From positions 1-54,609 of the forward strand of contig JAILEN010000108.1 of assembly GCA_024687655.1 (NCBI GenBank): a DNA stretch of 54,609 nt. Direction: 5' to 3'. The position numbers and the translations under genes are program-made. Under the pieces are notes generated by a model, which was not told the origin of the DNA, did not search any database, and worked only from the letters and a program-made list of their open reading frames with translations. Source of the stretch: Lachnospiraceae bacterium (GTDB taxonomy: Bacteria; Bacillota; Clostridia; Lachnospirales; Lachnospiraceae). Shown here piece by piece: positions 1 through 7,553 of this stretch (position 1 is the stretch's first letter; each line of letters opens with the position of its first letter).

Positions 1-443
1 GTCTCCACCAGAAGACCGGAAGCAAAAATGTATATGAGCTCCACGGCAGCGTGCTCAGAAACTACTGCGAGCGTTGTGGCGAGTTCTATGACGGTGACTT
101 CATCATGGATAAAAAGGCCGAGTGGGAGGCAGGCGGCAGCAAGATAGAGGAGGCTACTCCCATCTGTCCCAAGTGCGGAGGCAGGATAAAGCCTGACGTA
201 GTGCTCTATGAGGAGGGCCTGGACAATATGGTGATAAGCGGTGCGGTGGAGCACATCTCCGAGGCCGACCTGCTCATCATCGGCGGCACCTCCCTGGTAG
301 TGTATCCTGCGGCAGGACTGGTGGATTACTTCCACGGAGACAATCTGGTGCTCATCAACAAGTCTTCCACCACCAGAGATTCACGGGCGGATCTCATCAT
401 CGCCGACGCAATAGGCGAGGTTTTGGACGAGATACACGTTTAG
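1..443 (+). CDS. cobB: Sirtuin-family NAD-dependent protein deacylase, 5' end cut off
   Basis: C-terminal part of a Sir2-family deacylase, which removes acyl groups from lysine using NAD and releases nicotinamide and O-acyl-ADP-ribose. The frame is open from base 3, so the gene begins outside the window. Visible are the end of the GLHQKTGS catalytic segment with its His, then ELHGS, then the zinc module of two CxxC pairs (YCERCGEF and ICPKCGG), then the Rossmann elements IIGGTSLVVYPAAGL and LINKS that bind NAD. The pattern is that of bacterial CobB-type sirtuins. It is followed 75 bp later by galK on the same strand, which appears to have its own promoter. Identification is firm; the physiological substrate is unknown. 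Confidence 0.93.
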   Translation, partial: LHQKTGSKNVYELHGSVLRNYCERCGEFYDGDFIMDKKAEWEAGGSKIEEATPICPKCGGRIKPDVVLYEEGLDNMVISGAVEHISEADLLIIGGTSLVVYPAAGLVDYFHGDNLVLINKSSTTRDSRADLIIADAIGEVLDEIHV

Positions 444-455
444 CGTCGGTTTGCA

Positions 456-485
456 TTGAAAAAGCAGTCCGGCTTATGTTAAAAT
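456..485 (+). promoter_or_regulatory. Probable galK promoter
   Basis: TTGAAA (456-461) and TAAAAT (480-485) are separated by 18 bp, with an AGGAGGG ribosome site at 508-514 ahead of the galK ATG. It lies just after the sirtuin stop codon. No operator-like symmetry was seen. Assignment is by motif only. Confidence 0.5.
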
Positions 486-518
486 GAAGTCCGATTTTTA
501 AACTATCAGGAGGGTTTT

Positions 519-1691
519 ATGGATTTTGATCTTTTAGCCGCATTCGGCAATGTTTACGGTGATACGGAGGGTGTCAGGGAGTATTTCTCCCCCGGCCGTG
601 TCAATCTCATCGGCGAGCACACAGACTACAACGGAGGCCATGTTTTTCCCTGCGCACTGACCATCGGTACTTACGGTATCGCCAGAAAGCGCAGTGACGA
701 CAAGATCCTTTTCTATTCCGCCAATATCAAGGATTCCAAGGTGGTTGAGGTCTCTCTTTCGGACCTCTCCTACAACAAGTCCTATAATTGGGCCAATTAT
801 CCCCTGGGTGTGGTATGGGCCTTTGACGAAAACCGGGGCAAAAAGCTGGACACTGGTTTTGAGATGGCTATCTGGGGCAACATCCCCAACGGTTCGGGGC
901 TTTCATCCTCAGCTTCTCTTGAGGTTCTGACAGGCACCATCCTCTGCGACCTCTATGGCTTTGATGACCTGTCCATGACGGACCTGGCCCTCATCGGTCA
1001 GTACTCCGAAAATAATTTCAACGGCATGAACTGCGGCATCATGGATCAGTTCGCAGTTGCCATGGGCAAAAAGGACTGCGCCATCTTTTTGGATACCAGC
1101 GATCTGTCCTTTGAATATGCCAACATCAAGCTTCCGGACGCCAAGATCGTGATCACCAACAGCAAGGTAAAGCACAGTCTGGTTAATTCCGAGTACAACA
1201 CCCGTCGTCAGGAGTGCTCCACCGCTCTGGAGCAGCTCAAAAGTGTATGTGATATCGAGACCCTCGGCGACCTGAATGAGGCTCAGTTCGAGGCACACAA
1301 GGATGCCATCACCGATGACAAGTGCCGCAACCGCGCCAAGCATGCCGTATATGAGAACCGCCGCACACTCAAGGCGGTGGATGCCCTCAAGGCCAACGAT
1401 ATTGCCACCTTCGGCAAGCTGATGAATGAGTCTCACGTGTCTCTCCGCGACGACTATGAGACCTCCTGTAAGGAATGCGACATCCTGGCTGAGGAGGCCT
1501 GGAAGATAGACGGAGTCATCGGATCCCGCATCACAGGCGGCGGCTTTGGCGGATGCACTGTCAGCATAGTAAAAAATGATGCCGTGGATACCTTCAGGGA
1601 GACCCTGGGCAGGATATACAAGGAGAAGACGGGTATCGATGCAGAGTTTTATGTAGTAGACATCGGAGACGGTGCACACAGGATCAAATAG
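519..1691 (+). CDS. galK: Galactokinase
   Basis: Phosphorylates alpha-D-galactose to galactose-1-phosphate with ATP, the first committed step of the Leloir pathway in the cytoplasm. At 390 aa it has the normal family length. Galactokinase signature SPGRVNLIGEHTDYNGG lies near residues 25-41. The GHMP-kinase ATP loop GSGLSSSASLEV is near 125-136, and the C-terminal GHMP motif GGGFGGCTVSIV is near 340-351. The ATG is chosen because AGGAGGG sits 5-6 bp upstream and the signature begins at the expected distance. No other Leloir genes (galT, galE) are next to it; the gene stands alone between its promoter and a strong terminator. Identification is firm. Confidence 0.98.
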   Translation: MDFDLLAAFGNVYGDTEGVREYFSPGRVNLIGEHTDYNGGHVFPCALTIGTYGIARKRSDDKILFYSANIKDSKVVEVSLSDLSYNKSYNWANYPLGVVWAFDENRGKKLDTGFEMAIWGNIPNGSGLSSSASLEVLTGTILCDLYGFDDLSMTDLALIGQYSENNFNGMNCGIMDQFAVAMGKKDCAIFLDTSDLSFEYANIKLPDAKIVITNSKVKHSLVNSEYNTRRQECSTALEQLKSVCDIETLGDLNEAQFEAHKDAITDDKCRNRAKHAVYENRRTLKAVDALKANDIATFGKLMNESHVSLRDDYETSCKECDILAEEAWKIDGVIGSRITGGGFGGCTVSIVKNDAVDTFRETLGRIYKEKTGIDAEFYVVDIGDGAHRIK

Positions 1692-1725
1692 GATCCTGGG
1701 ATTTCCCGAAAAAGAGCAAATTTAA

Positions 1726-1756
1726 AGGCAGGTCCTTCGACCTGCCTGTTTTATTA
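1726..1756 (+). terminator. Rho-independent terminator of galK
   Basis: A perfect 9-bp stem AGGCAGGTC (1726-1734) / GACCTGCCT (1739-1747) closes a CTTC tetraloop and is followed by GTTTTATTATTATTT. It lies between galK and the convergent small gene that ends at 1757. Confidence 0.92.
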
Positions 1757-1954
1757 TTATTTGTCAGCATTCTGAGCTCTGACCCGTCCCAGATAGATGG
1801 ATACGGGATCCCAACCGTGCATGGCGCACTTGGTAGAGCAGAATATGGGCTTGGTGATATCAAGCGTCAGCATACGATCATATTCCTGCTGGGATATATT
1901 GAATTTTCTGCCACATCCCTGACACAACAGGGTAAGTTCCTCTATAGCTGCCAT
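1757..1954 (-). CDS. Small zinc-ribbon-like protein of unknown function
   Basis: A 65-residue cytoplasmic protein. It has a CxxC pair near the N-terminus (LLCQGCGRKF) and a second Cys pair, CSTKC, near residue 40. This four-Cys arrangement would hold one zinc ion. There is no signal peptide or membrane segment. A good promoter (1987-2015) and a GGAGTGG-type ribosome site precede it, so it is probably expressed alone. The fold suggests a nucleic-acid- or protein-binding zinc ribbon, but no specific family or function is recognised. Confidence 0.75.
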   Translation of the reverse strand: MAAIEELTLLCQGCGRKFNISQQEYDRMLTLDITKPIFCSTKCAMHGWDPVSIYLGRVRAQNADK

Positions 1955-1986
1955 GATCCACTCCTTTTTTCACTGACTGCGTTATG

Positions 1987-2015
1987 AGTATAACACATAT
2001 GGATCGCATATTCAA
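1987..2015 (-). promoter_or_regulatory. Promoter of the small zinc-ribbon gene
   Basis: Read on the minus strand, TTGAAT (2015-2010) and TATACT (1992-1987) are separated by exactly 17 bp, some 35 bp ahead of the ATG. Good match to the vegetative sigma consensus. Confidence 0.6.
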
Positions 2016-2033
2016 TGTAAAGCCTCAAATAGC

Positions 2034-2657
2034 TTACTTATTCTTGATATCTATATATCCTGTCACGATCTCGATGAGCTTGTCATAGCTCATGGACCCG
2101 GTATTCAGGCAGAAATCGTAGTTCCTGGAGTCATTCCAGTCACGACCGGTGTGATACTTGTAGTATCTGGCCCTGTAGTTGTCCACCTGCGCTATCTTCT
2201 TTTTGGCCTCCTCGGCAGTGCCTCCGTATACGTCGATGACACGGTCGATGCAGTCCTCAAAGGGAGCATAGAAGAAAAGCTTTATCACGTTTTCATAGTC
2301 CCTGAGCACATAATCGGCGCAGCGTCCTATGATGATGCAGCTTTCCGATTCTGCCAAGTCCCTTATGATCTTCGCCTGGTAATTAAAGATATTGTCCTCC
2401 GAGGTAAAATCGGAATCACCCGGATCCAGGATTCTGCCGTCGTTCTGCTTTTTCTTAAAGATCCCGAAAAGAGGCTTCTTTTTGATCATCTCATCGCTTT
2501 CACCGAAAAGAGCCTCGGAAATGCCGCTCTCCTCCGATGCTTTCTTGATCAGATCCTTGTCATAATAGGGTATGCCCAGCTTGTCTGAAAGCTTGATACC
2601 CAGCTGTCTGCCGCCGCTGCCGTAGCCGCGGGCGATTGTAATTACCGTATTTGCCAT
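2034..2657 (-). CDS. Cytidylate-kinase-like protein (AAA_26/Cytidylate_kin2 type)
   Basis: P-loop kinase-like protein of about 207 aa. It begins ANTVITIARGYGSGGRQLG, the phosphate-binding loop typical of the cytidylate-kinase-like family common in Clostridia. This is followed by LGIPYYDKDLI and, in the middle, ESCIIIGRCADYVLRD. The family is related to CMP kinase, but members are usually additional to true Cmk and their substrate is not established. I chose the ATG at 2657 because GGAGAG lies 5 bp upstream; a GTG six bases earlier overlaps the livF stop and lacks that spacing. It is the last gene of the liv operon, overlapping or abutting livF. Whether it has any role in amino-acid transport is unknown. 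Confidence 0.85.
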   Translation of the reverse strand: MANTVITIARGYGSGGRQLGIKLSDKLGIPYYDKDLIKKASEESGISEALFGESDEMIKKKPLFGIFKKKQNDGRILDPGDSDFTSEDNIFNYQAKIIRDLAESESCIIIGRCADYVLRDYENVIKLFFYAPFEDCIDRVIDVYGGTAEEAKKKIAQVDNYRARYYKYHTGRDWNDSRNYDFCLNTGSMSYDKLIEIVTGYIDIKNK

Positions 2658-2659
2658 GA

Positions 2660-3370
2660 TCACTCTCCAAGATATGCTTTTTTGATGTCTTCGTTGTCCA
2701 AAAGCTCTGATGCCTTGCCCTCCAGCACGATATTTCCGGTCTCCAGCACATAGGCACGATCCGCGATGGAAAGGGCTTTTTTAGCATTCTGCTCCACCAA
2801 AAGCACGGTGGTGCCGGTGGATGAAATATCCGTTATGATCTTAAAGATCTCATCAACCAAAATGGGGGACAGTCCCATGGAGGGCTCATCCATGCAGATA
2901 AGCCTGGGCTGTGACATCAGCGCCCGTCCCATGGCCAGCATCTGCTGCTCACCACCGGAGAGGGTTCCCGCCATCTGATTCTTTCTCTCTGCCAGCCTGG
3001 GGAAGCTGGTATAAACCTTTTCCAGGGACTTTTCTATCTGTGTCGTATCCTTCACCGTATATGCACCGAGCTTCAGATTCTCCAAAACGGAAAGCTGGGC
3101 GAAAACCCTGCGTCCCTCGGGCACATGGGCCATACCCATGCCTACGATCTTGTGACCCGGGATCTTGGTGATGTCCACTCCCTCGAAGAGCACCTCACCG
3201 CTCTTGGGTGACAGCATGCCTGTAATGGTCTGCAGTGTGGTGGTCTTGCCGGCACCGTTGGCACCGATGAGCGCAATGACCTCACCCTGATTGACCTCAA
3301 AGGATATGCCCTTTATGGCCTGGATGACACCGTAGTAGACCTCTATGTTTTTAACTTCCAACATTGCCAT
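2660..3370 (-). CDS. livF: Branched-chain amino acid ABC transporter ATPase LivF
   Basis: Second ATPase of the high-affinity branched-chain amino acid importer. It hydrolyses ATP at the inner face of the membrane to power uptake through LivH/LivM. The 236 residues include Walker A GANGAGKTT near residue 36, the LSGGEQQ signature near 136, and Walker B LICMDEPSMG near 157. The His switch region is degenerate around LLVEQNAKKAL, the usual LivF form (VEQN). Length is normal. The gene follows livG by 2 bp and runs into the cytidylate-kinase-like gene, so all are one transcript. Confidence 0.97.
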   Translation of the reverse strand: MAMLEVKNIEVYYGVIQAIKGISFEVNQGEVIALIGANGAGKTTTLQTITGMLSPKSGEVLFEGVDITKIPGHKIVGMGMAHVPEGRRVFAQLSVLENLKLGAYTVKDTTQIEKSLEKVYTSFPRLAERKNQMAGTLSGGEQQMLAMGRALMSQPRLICMDEPSMGLSPILVDEIFKIITDISSTGTTVLLVEQNAKKALSIADRAYVLETGNIVLEGKASELLDNEDIKKAYLGE

Positions 3371-3372
3371 AG

Positions 3373-4131
3373 TTATTCACCTATATATGCCTTGATGACT
3401 TCGGGATTGTTCAGTACATCGGAGGTGGATCCCGCCGCCAGTACCTCGCCGAAGTTGAGCACCGTAAGCCTCTCGCAGATCCCCGATACCAGCTTCATAT
3501 CATGCTCGATCAAAAGGATGGTCATGTCAAACTCATCCCTCAAAAACCTGATGGTCTGCATGAGCTCACCGGTCTCCTTGGGATTCATGCCTGCTGCCGG
3601 CTCATCCAAAAGCAAAAGCTTGGGCTCTGTGGCCAGGGCTCTGGCTATCTCCAGCTTTCTCTGCTTACCATAGGGCAGGTTGGCGGACAAAACCTCCGCC
3701 TCATCCTGCAGGTCAAAGACCTTGAGAAGCTCCATGGCTCTCTCATCCATTTCCCGCTCCACCTTTTTATACTTCGGGGTCCGAAATACTCCGTCGATGG
3801 TGGAATATTTATAGTGATTATGCAGGCCTATCTTCACATTGTCCAAAACCGTCTGCTCCTTGAAAAGCCTGATGTTCTGGAAGGTACGGGCGATACCCGT
3901 CTGATTGACCTCGATATTGCTCTTGCCGGTGATGTCCACCCCGTCTATCATGATGGATCCGTCGGAGGGCTTGTAAACTCCGGTGAGCATATTGAAAACC
4001 GTGGTCTTGCCGGCACCGTTGGGTCCGATGAGACCGTACAGCTCATTTTTTTCTATCTCTACGGAAAACTTGTCCACGGCCCGGAGTCCGCCAAAGGATA
4101 TACCTATGTTTTTAACTGTAAGTAATGCCAT
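3373..4131 (-). CDS. livG: Branched-chain amino acid ABC transporter ATPase LivG
   Basis: First ATPase of the liv importer. Over 252 aa it shows Walker A GPNGAGKTT near residue 37, the LivG-type signature LPYGKQRKLEIARAL near 152, Walker B LLLLDEPAAGMNP, and LLIEHDMKLV with the switch His. The long insert after Walker A and the C-terminal VIKAYIGE tail are typical of LivG rather than LivF. It lies 2 bp after livM and 2 bp before livF, and would pair with LivF as a heterodimer. Confidence 0.97.
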   Translation of the reverse strand: MALLTVKNIGISFGGLRAVDKFSVEIEKNELYGLIGPNGAGKTTVFNMLTGVYKPSDGSIMIDGVDITGKSNIEVNQTGIARTFQNIRLFKEQTVLDNVKIGLHNHYKYSTIDGVFRTPKYKKVEREMDERAMELLKVFDLQDEAEVLSANLPYGKQRKLEIARALATEPKLLLLDEPAAGMNPKETGELMQTIRFLRDEFDMTILLIEHDMKLVSGICERLTVLNFGEVLAAGSTSDVLNNPEVIKAYIGE

Positions 4132-4133
4132 GG

Positions 4134-5192
4134 CTATACCTCCCTTCCGCCTTTTTTGAACTTCGCCACTATCTGCTCACGGAAGAAGATGGCATCCGGT
4201 GCCCAGTTGAAAAGCATCATGGCTATGAGCACCACTGCGTAGATCAGCATACGATAATCCGACAGTCCTCTGAGGAGCTCCGGCAAGAGTGTCAGGATAC
4301 ATGCGGCGATGACCGATCCCCTGAAGTTGCCGATACCACCCAGCACCACAAATACCAGGATCATGATGGACATGTTATATCCGAAGTTTTTGGGCAGAGC
4401 CGTAAGTGTGGACAGGTTGTGTGCATAGAGCACACCTGCCGTGCCGGCTATGGCTGTGGAAACCGTAAAGCCCAAAAGCTTGTATTTTTTAACATTGATA
4501 CCCACGGACTCGGCTGCGATCTGATTGTCCCTGATGGACATGATGGCGCGGCCGGTACGGGAATCTGTGAGATTGTATACCACGAAAAGTGCGATCAGAA
4601 CCAGGATCACACCGATGGTGAAGTTACTGCTGTGGGGTGTCCCCGTGATGCCCTGGGCACCGTTTATATATGTAACTCCGCCGGGCTCCAGACCCAGCTC
4701 AGCCTGGCTGTTGATGGAAACATGCCAGCCCTGTGAGTCCTTTCCCACATAGAGTACGTTTATCACATTTTTAATGATCTCTCCAAAGGCCAGGGTAACT
4801 ATGGCAAGATAGTCGCCGTTAAGCCTCAAAACGGGGATGGCGATCAAAAAGCCGAAGAGAGCTGCGCAGGCCGTACCTATAACGAGGGCCAGCAAAAATC
4901 TCACCGTATCGCTTTGGATCACATCTGCCGTGGTGACGGAGAAAAATGCGCCGGTAAAAGCACCTATACACATAAAGCCTGCATGTCCCAGGGAAAGCTC
5001 TCCCAGATATCCCACGCAGAGGTTCAGTCCAACGGCGCAGAGTGAATAGGTACACAGAGGAACCAAAAGTCCCTGTAAAAGTGATGACATATTGCCTGTG
5101 AGAAGTAAGATCTCAACTATGGCATATGCCGCTATAACGATAAGGAATGTAGTGATCTTGTTTTTTAACTTCTTGTTCTTCATAGCCGCCAC
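4134..5192 (-). CDS. livM: Branched-chain amino acid ABC transporter permease LivM
   Basis: Integral membrane permease of the liv importer, 352 aa, with about 8-10 hydrophobic segments. The N-terminus is positively charged (KNKKLKNK) and leads into the first membrane helix. Conserved LivM segments are visible: GYLGELSLGHAGFMCIGAF near residue 60, GDYLAIVTLAFGEI near 125, and the cytoplasmic coupling region SRTGRAIMSIRDNQIAAESVG near 210. LivM forms the channel with LivH. The gene directly abuts livH, so translation is probably coupled. Confidence 0.96.
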   Translation of the reverse strand: MAAMKNKKLKNKITTFLIVIAAYAIVEILLLTGNMSSLLQGLLVPLCTYSLCAVGLNLCVGYLGELSLGHAGFMCIGAFTGAFFSVTTADVIQSDTVRFLLALVIGTACAALFGFLIAIPVLRLNGDYLAIVTLAFGEIIKNVINVLYVGKDSQGWHVSINSQAELGLEPGGVTYINGAQGITGTPHSSNFTIGVILVLIALFVVYNLTDSRTGRAIMSIRDNQIAAESVGINVKKYKLLGFTVSTAIAGTAGVLYAHNLSTLTALPKNFGYNMSIMILVFVVLGGIGNFRGSVIAACILTLLPELLRGLSDYRMLIYAVVLIAMMLFNWAPDAIFFREQIVAKFKKGGREV

Positions 5193-6077
5193 CTACACTT
5201 TCTCAAATATAGGCTTGCCCAGGATACCCGTAGGCTTCACCAAAAGCACGATGATGAGCACCGCAAAAACGATGGCGTCGGAAAGCTGTGAAGAGATGTA
5301 GGCGCGACCGAGGATCTCGATCACTCCCAAAAGGATACCTCCCACCAGTGCTCCGGGGATGGATCCGATACCTCCGAATACCGCAGCCGTAAAGGCCTTG
5401 ATACCTGGCATGGCACCCGTATAGGGTGTGAGTGTAGGATAGGCGGAGCAAAGCAGGATACCCGCTAATGCCGCAAGTCCGGAACCGATGGCAAAGGTAA
5501 GTGCTATGGTGCCATTTACATTGACACCCATGAGCTGGGCTGCATCCTTGTCCTCGGATACTGCCAGCATGGCCTGACCGGCCTTTGTCTTTTTGATAAA
5601 TATCATCAGCACTGCCATGATGACCAGACAAAGTACTATGGTCACCAGTGTGATGCCCGTGATGGTGAGCTCTCCACCCGCCAGCTTAACCGGAGGGATA
5701 TCGAGCATGGAAACATAGGAAATGGGGTTGGCCCCGAATACCAGAAGGGCGATGTTCTGTAAGAGATAACTGACGCCGATGGCCGTAATAAGAACCGCAA
5801 GGGGAGAAGCCGCTTTTCTCAGAGGCTTGTATGCCACCCGCTCAATGATCATTCCCAGGGCAGTACACACTATGATGGATATCACCACCGAGGGCACAGG
5901 CCCCAGTCCCATCTGTGAAAAGGTCACAAATGAAATGTAGCTTCCGATCATGATGACATCTCCATGAGCGAAATTAAGCATCTTTGCTATTCCGTACACC
6001 ATGGTATATCCCAGGGCGATGATAGCATAGACGCTGCCAAGACTTATCCCGTTTATCAGATACATTATAAAGCTCAT
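5193..6077 (-). CDS. livH: Branched-chain amino acid ABC transporter permease LivH
   Basis: Integral membrane permease, 294 aa from the chosen start, partner of LivM. Family segments include INGISLGSVYAIIALGYTMV at the N-terminus, MLNFAHGDVIMIGSY near 40, and the coupling loop GQAMLAVSEDKDAAQLMG near 185. An upstream in-frame extension to 6164 would read through a palindromic repeat, and the extra residues (including VILSVAKDL) are the well-known mistranslation of that repeat. I therefore start at the ATG at 6077, which has AAGGAG 5 bp upstream (6083-6088). The repeat lies between livJ and this gene and may lower expression of the membrane genes relative to the binding protein. Confidence 0.95.
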   Translation of the reverse strand: MSFIMYLINGISLGSVYAIIALGYTMVYGIAKMLNFAHGDVIMIGSYISFVTFSQMGLGPVPSVVISIIVCTALGMIIERVAYKPLRKAASPLAVLITAIGVSYLLQNIALLVFGANPISYVSMLDIPPVKLAGGELTITGITLVTIVLCLVIMAVLMIFIKKTKAGQAMLAVSEDKDAAQLMGVNVNGTIALTFAIGSGLAALAGILLCSAYPTLTPYTGAMPGIKAFTAAVFGGIGSIPGALVGGILLGVIEILGRAYISSQLSDAIVFAVLIIVLLVKPTGILGKPIFEKV

Positions 6078-6090
6078 CTGGACTCCTTTA

Positions 6091-6195
6091 AGATCCTTCG
6101 CTACGCTCAGGATGACATGCACGAAAGCATATGTGTCACTCCGGAAAGCGCAGCCCCATGTCATTCTGAGGAGCGTAGCGACGAAGAATCCTTTT
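6091..6195. repeat. Dispersed palindromic repeat (CHSEERSDEE-type element)
   Basis: Two imperfect inverted arms flank a roughly 37-bp centre. The left arm is 6091-6119 (core TTCGCTACGCTCAGGATGAC) and the right arm is 6157-6195 (core GTCATTCTGAGGAGCGTAGC). Translated in one direction the element gives CHSEERSDEE, in the other VILSVAKDL. Both strings are familiar from spurious ORFs in many unrelated bacterial genomes, which marks this as a mobile palindromic intergenic repeat. It sits in the livJ-livH gap, just after the livJ stop. Confidence 0.85.
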
Positions 6196-6201
6196 TTCTA
6201 A

Positions 6202-7368
6202 TTAGTCGATTGATACATAAACACCGTTCTGGATAACAACACCCTTGGGGTCCTTATTAACCTCACCGGTTGCTTCCCACTTCATGCCGCTTCCTGTAAG
6301 ACCGTCATAGGAAATGGAGGGCATAGCACCCTTAAGGGCTGTACCGATCTCCTCAACGCTCATGTCGGGAGTAACATTGGCAGACTCGATAGCTGCCTTG
6401 ATGATGTAGATGGCATCATAAGCGTCAGCTGCGAACTGGTTGGGTGTCTCACCGTACTTCTCGTTGTACTTTGCAACGAAAGCCTGTGTCTTCTCATCAG
6501 ATGCATCAGCTGCGAAGGGTGTAAGAAGCATTACGCCCTCAGCAAGAGATGTGTCGAAGTTCTCAAGTGTAAGGATACCGTCCATACCGTCAACGCCGAA
6601 GAAAGCGGGAGCGAAGCCCATATCCTTGGCCTGCTTCAATACGATGGCAGCCTGCTGATAGTAGAAGGGAAGGAACATCAGGTCAGCGCCTGCATCCTTG
6701 GCATCCTGAAGCTGTACGGAAAAGTCTGTGTTGGAATCAGCTGTGAATGCGGACTCGGAAACGATCTCAAGACCGAGAGAAGCAGCCTCTTCCTTAAACT
6801 TTGCATAAATACCTGATGAGTAAACATCAGAGCTGTCATATATGATACCGATCTTGCTGCCCAGACCCTTGTCGGAAATATACTTGGCTGAAGCTGATCC
6901 CTGGTTGGGGTCTGTAAAGCAAACCTGGAATACGTTGTCGTTCTTGATAACGTCTGTGGAAGATGCAGAAGGTGTGATCTCAAACATACCGTCTGCTGCA
7001 GTCTTGTCTGCTACTGCGATACAAGGTGTGGTAGTAACAGTTCCTGCAAGGATCTGCATACCCCAGTCCTTCAGTGAGTTGTATGCATTAACGGACTTCT
7101 CTGCATCATGCTCGTCATCCTCGAACTGCAGTGATACCTGATATCCGTTGATGCCGCCTGCCTCGTTGATCTCATCAACTGCGATCTGCTCAGCGTTACG
7201 AACTGCGGAACCGTAGATAGCTGCCGCACCGGTTACAGGGCCGATACCGCCGATCCTGAAGGTGTCGCTGTCAGCGCTGGCTTTTCCGCCGCCGTTACCA
7301 CCGCAGCCTGACAAAAGGCCACATACCATTGCTGCTGCAAGTACAGCACTTATAACTCTCTTTTTTAT
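6202..7368 (-). CDS. livJ: Branched-chain amino acid binding lipoprotein LivJ, probable AUA start
   Basis: Solute-binding lipoprotein that delivers leucine, isoleucine or valine to LivHM. It has a signal peptide (KKRVISAVLAAAMVCGLLSGC) with lipobox LSGC; the Cys is acylated after cleavage. A periplasmic-binding type I fold follows, from TFRIGGIGPVTGAAAIYGSA to PKGVVIQNGVYV. The start is odd. A perfect AAGGAGG (7380-7374) is followed 5 bp later by ATA, then KKRV, where ATG would be expected. In-frame alternatives are a GTG at 7389, which contains the ribosome site inside the coding region and has none ahead of it, and ATGs up to 7461, which lie at the predicted transcription start. I favour ATA at 7368, but an ATG-to-ATA sequence error is possible. 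Confidence 0.93.
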   Translation of the reverse strand: MKKRVISAVLAAAMVCGLLSGCGGNGGGKASADSDTFRIGGIGPVTGAAAIYGSAVRNAEQIAVDEINEAGGINGYQVSLQFEDDEHDAEKSVNAYNSLKDWGMQILAGTVTTTPCIAVADKTAADGMFEITPSASSTDVIKNDNVFQVCFTDPNQGSASAKYISDKGLGSKIGIIYDSSDVYSSGIYAKFKEEAASLGLEIVSESAFTADSNTDFSVQLQDAKDAGADLMFLPFYYQQAAIVLKQAKDMGFAPAFFGVDGMDGILTLENFDTSLAEGVMLLTPFAADASDEKTQAFVAKYNEKYGETPNQFAADAYDAIYIIKAAIESANVTPDMSVEEIGTALKGAMPSISYDGLTGSGMKWEATGEVNKDPKGVVIQNGVYVSID

Positions 7369-7387
7369 GATAACCTCCTTACTTGTC

Positions 7388-7411
7388 ACAAGCTTAAGTA
7401 AGCTAGCTTGT
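7388..7411 (-). other. Leader hairpin ahead of livJ
   Basis: A 7-bp inverted repeat ACAAGCT (7388-7394) / AGCTTGT (7405-7411) with a 10-nt loop lies in the livJ leader, 7 bp upstream of the AAGGAGG. It has no U-tract, so it is not a terminator. It might stabilise the mRNA or modulate access to the ribosome site. Confidence 0.4.
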
Positions 7412-7470
7412 ATTAAAAAACGAGACAATAGCATCCAGTTTTCGAACGCCATTGTCCGCAATTCTTTAGC

Positions 7471-7499
7471 ATTTTACCACTTTAAAGCGTGTGTATCAA
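7471..7499 (-). promoter_or_regulatory. livJ: livJ operon promoter
   Basis: On the minus strand TTGATA (7499-7494) and TAAAAT (7476-7471) are spaced by 17 bp. The predicted start near 7464 gives a leader of about 95 nt to the livJ start and excludes the far-upstream in-frame ATG at 7461 as a normal initiation codon. Confidence 0.65.
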
Positions 7500-7553
7500 G
7501 AATAAATTGTATAATAATTCGAGTCATATCGGCTTGTTTTTGTGCAATTCGTA

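Noticed and set aside
909-1679. 256-codon frame antisense to galK
   Set aside because: Shadow of a well-conserved galK; no ribosome site and no family features.
6078-6164. N-terminal extension of LivH
   Set aside because: It would translate the palindromic repeat; the ATG at 6077 has a proper ribosome site and matches the family start.
5964-6236. Short plus-strand frame ending in CHSEERSDEE
   Set aside because: This string is a known translation artefact of a dispersed palindromic repeat; the frame overlaps livH and livJ.
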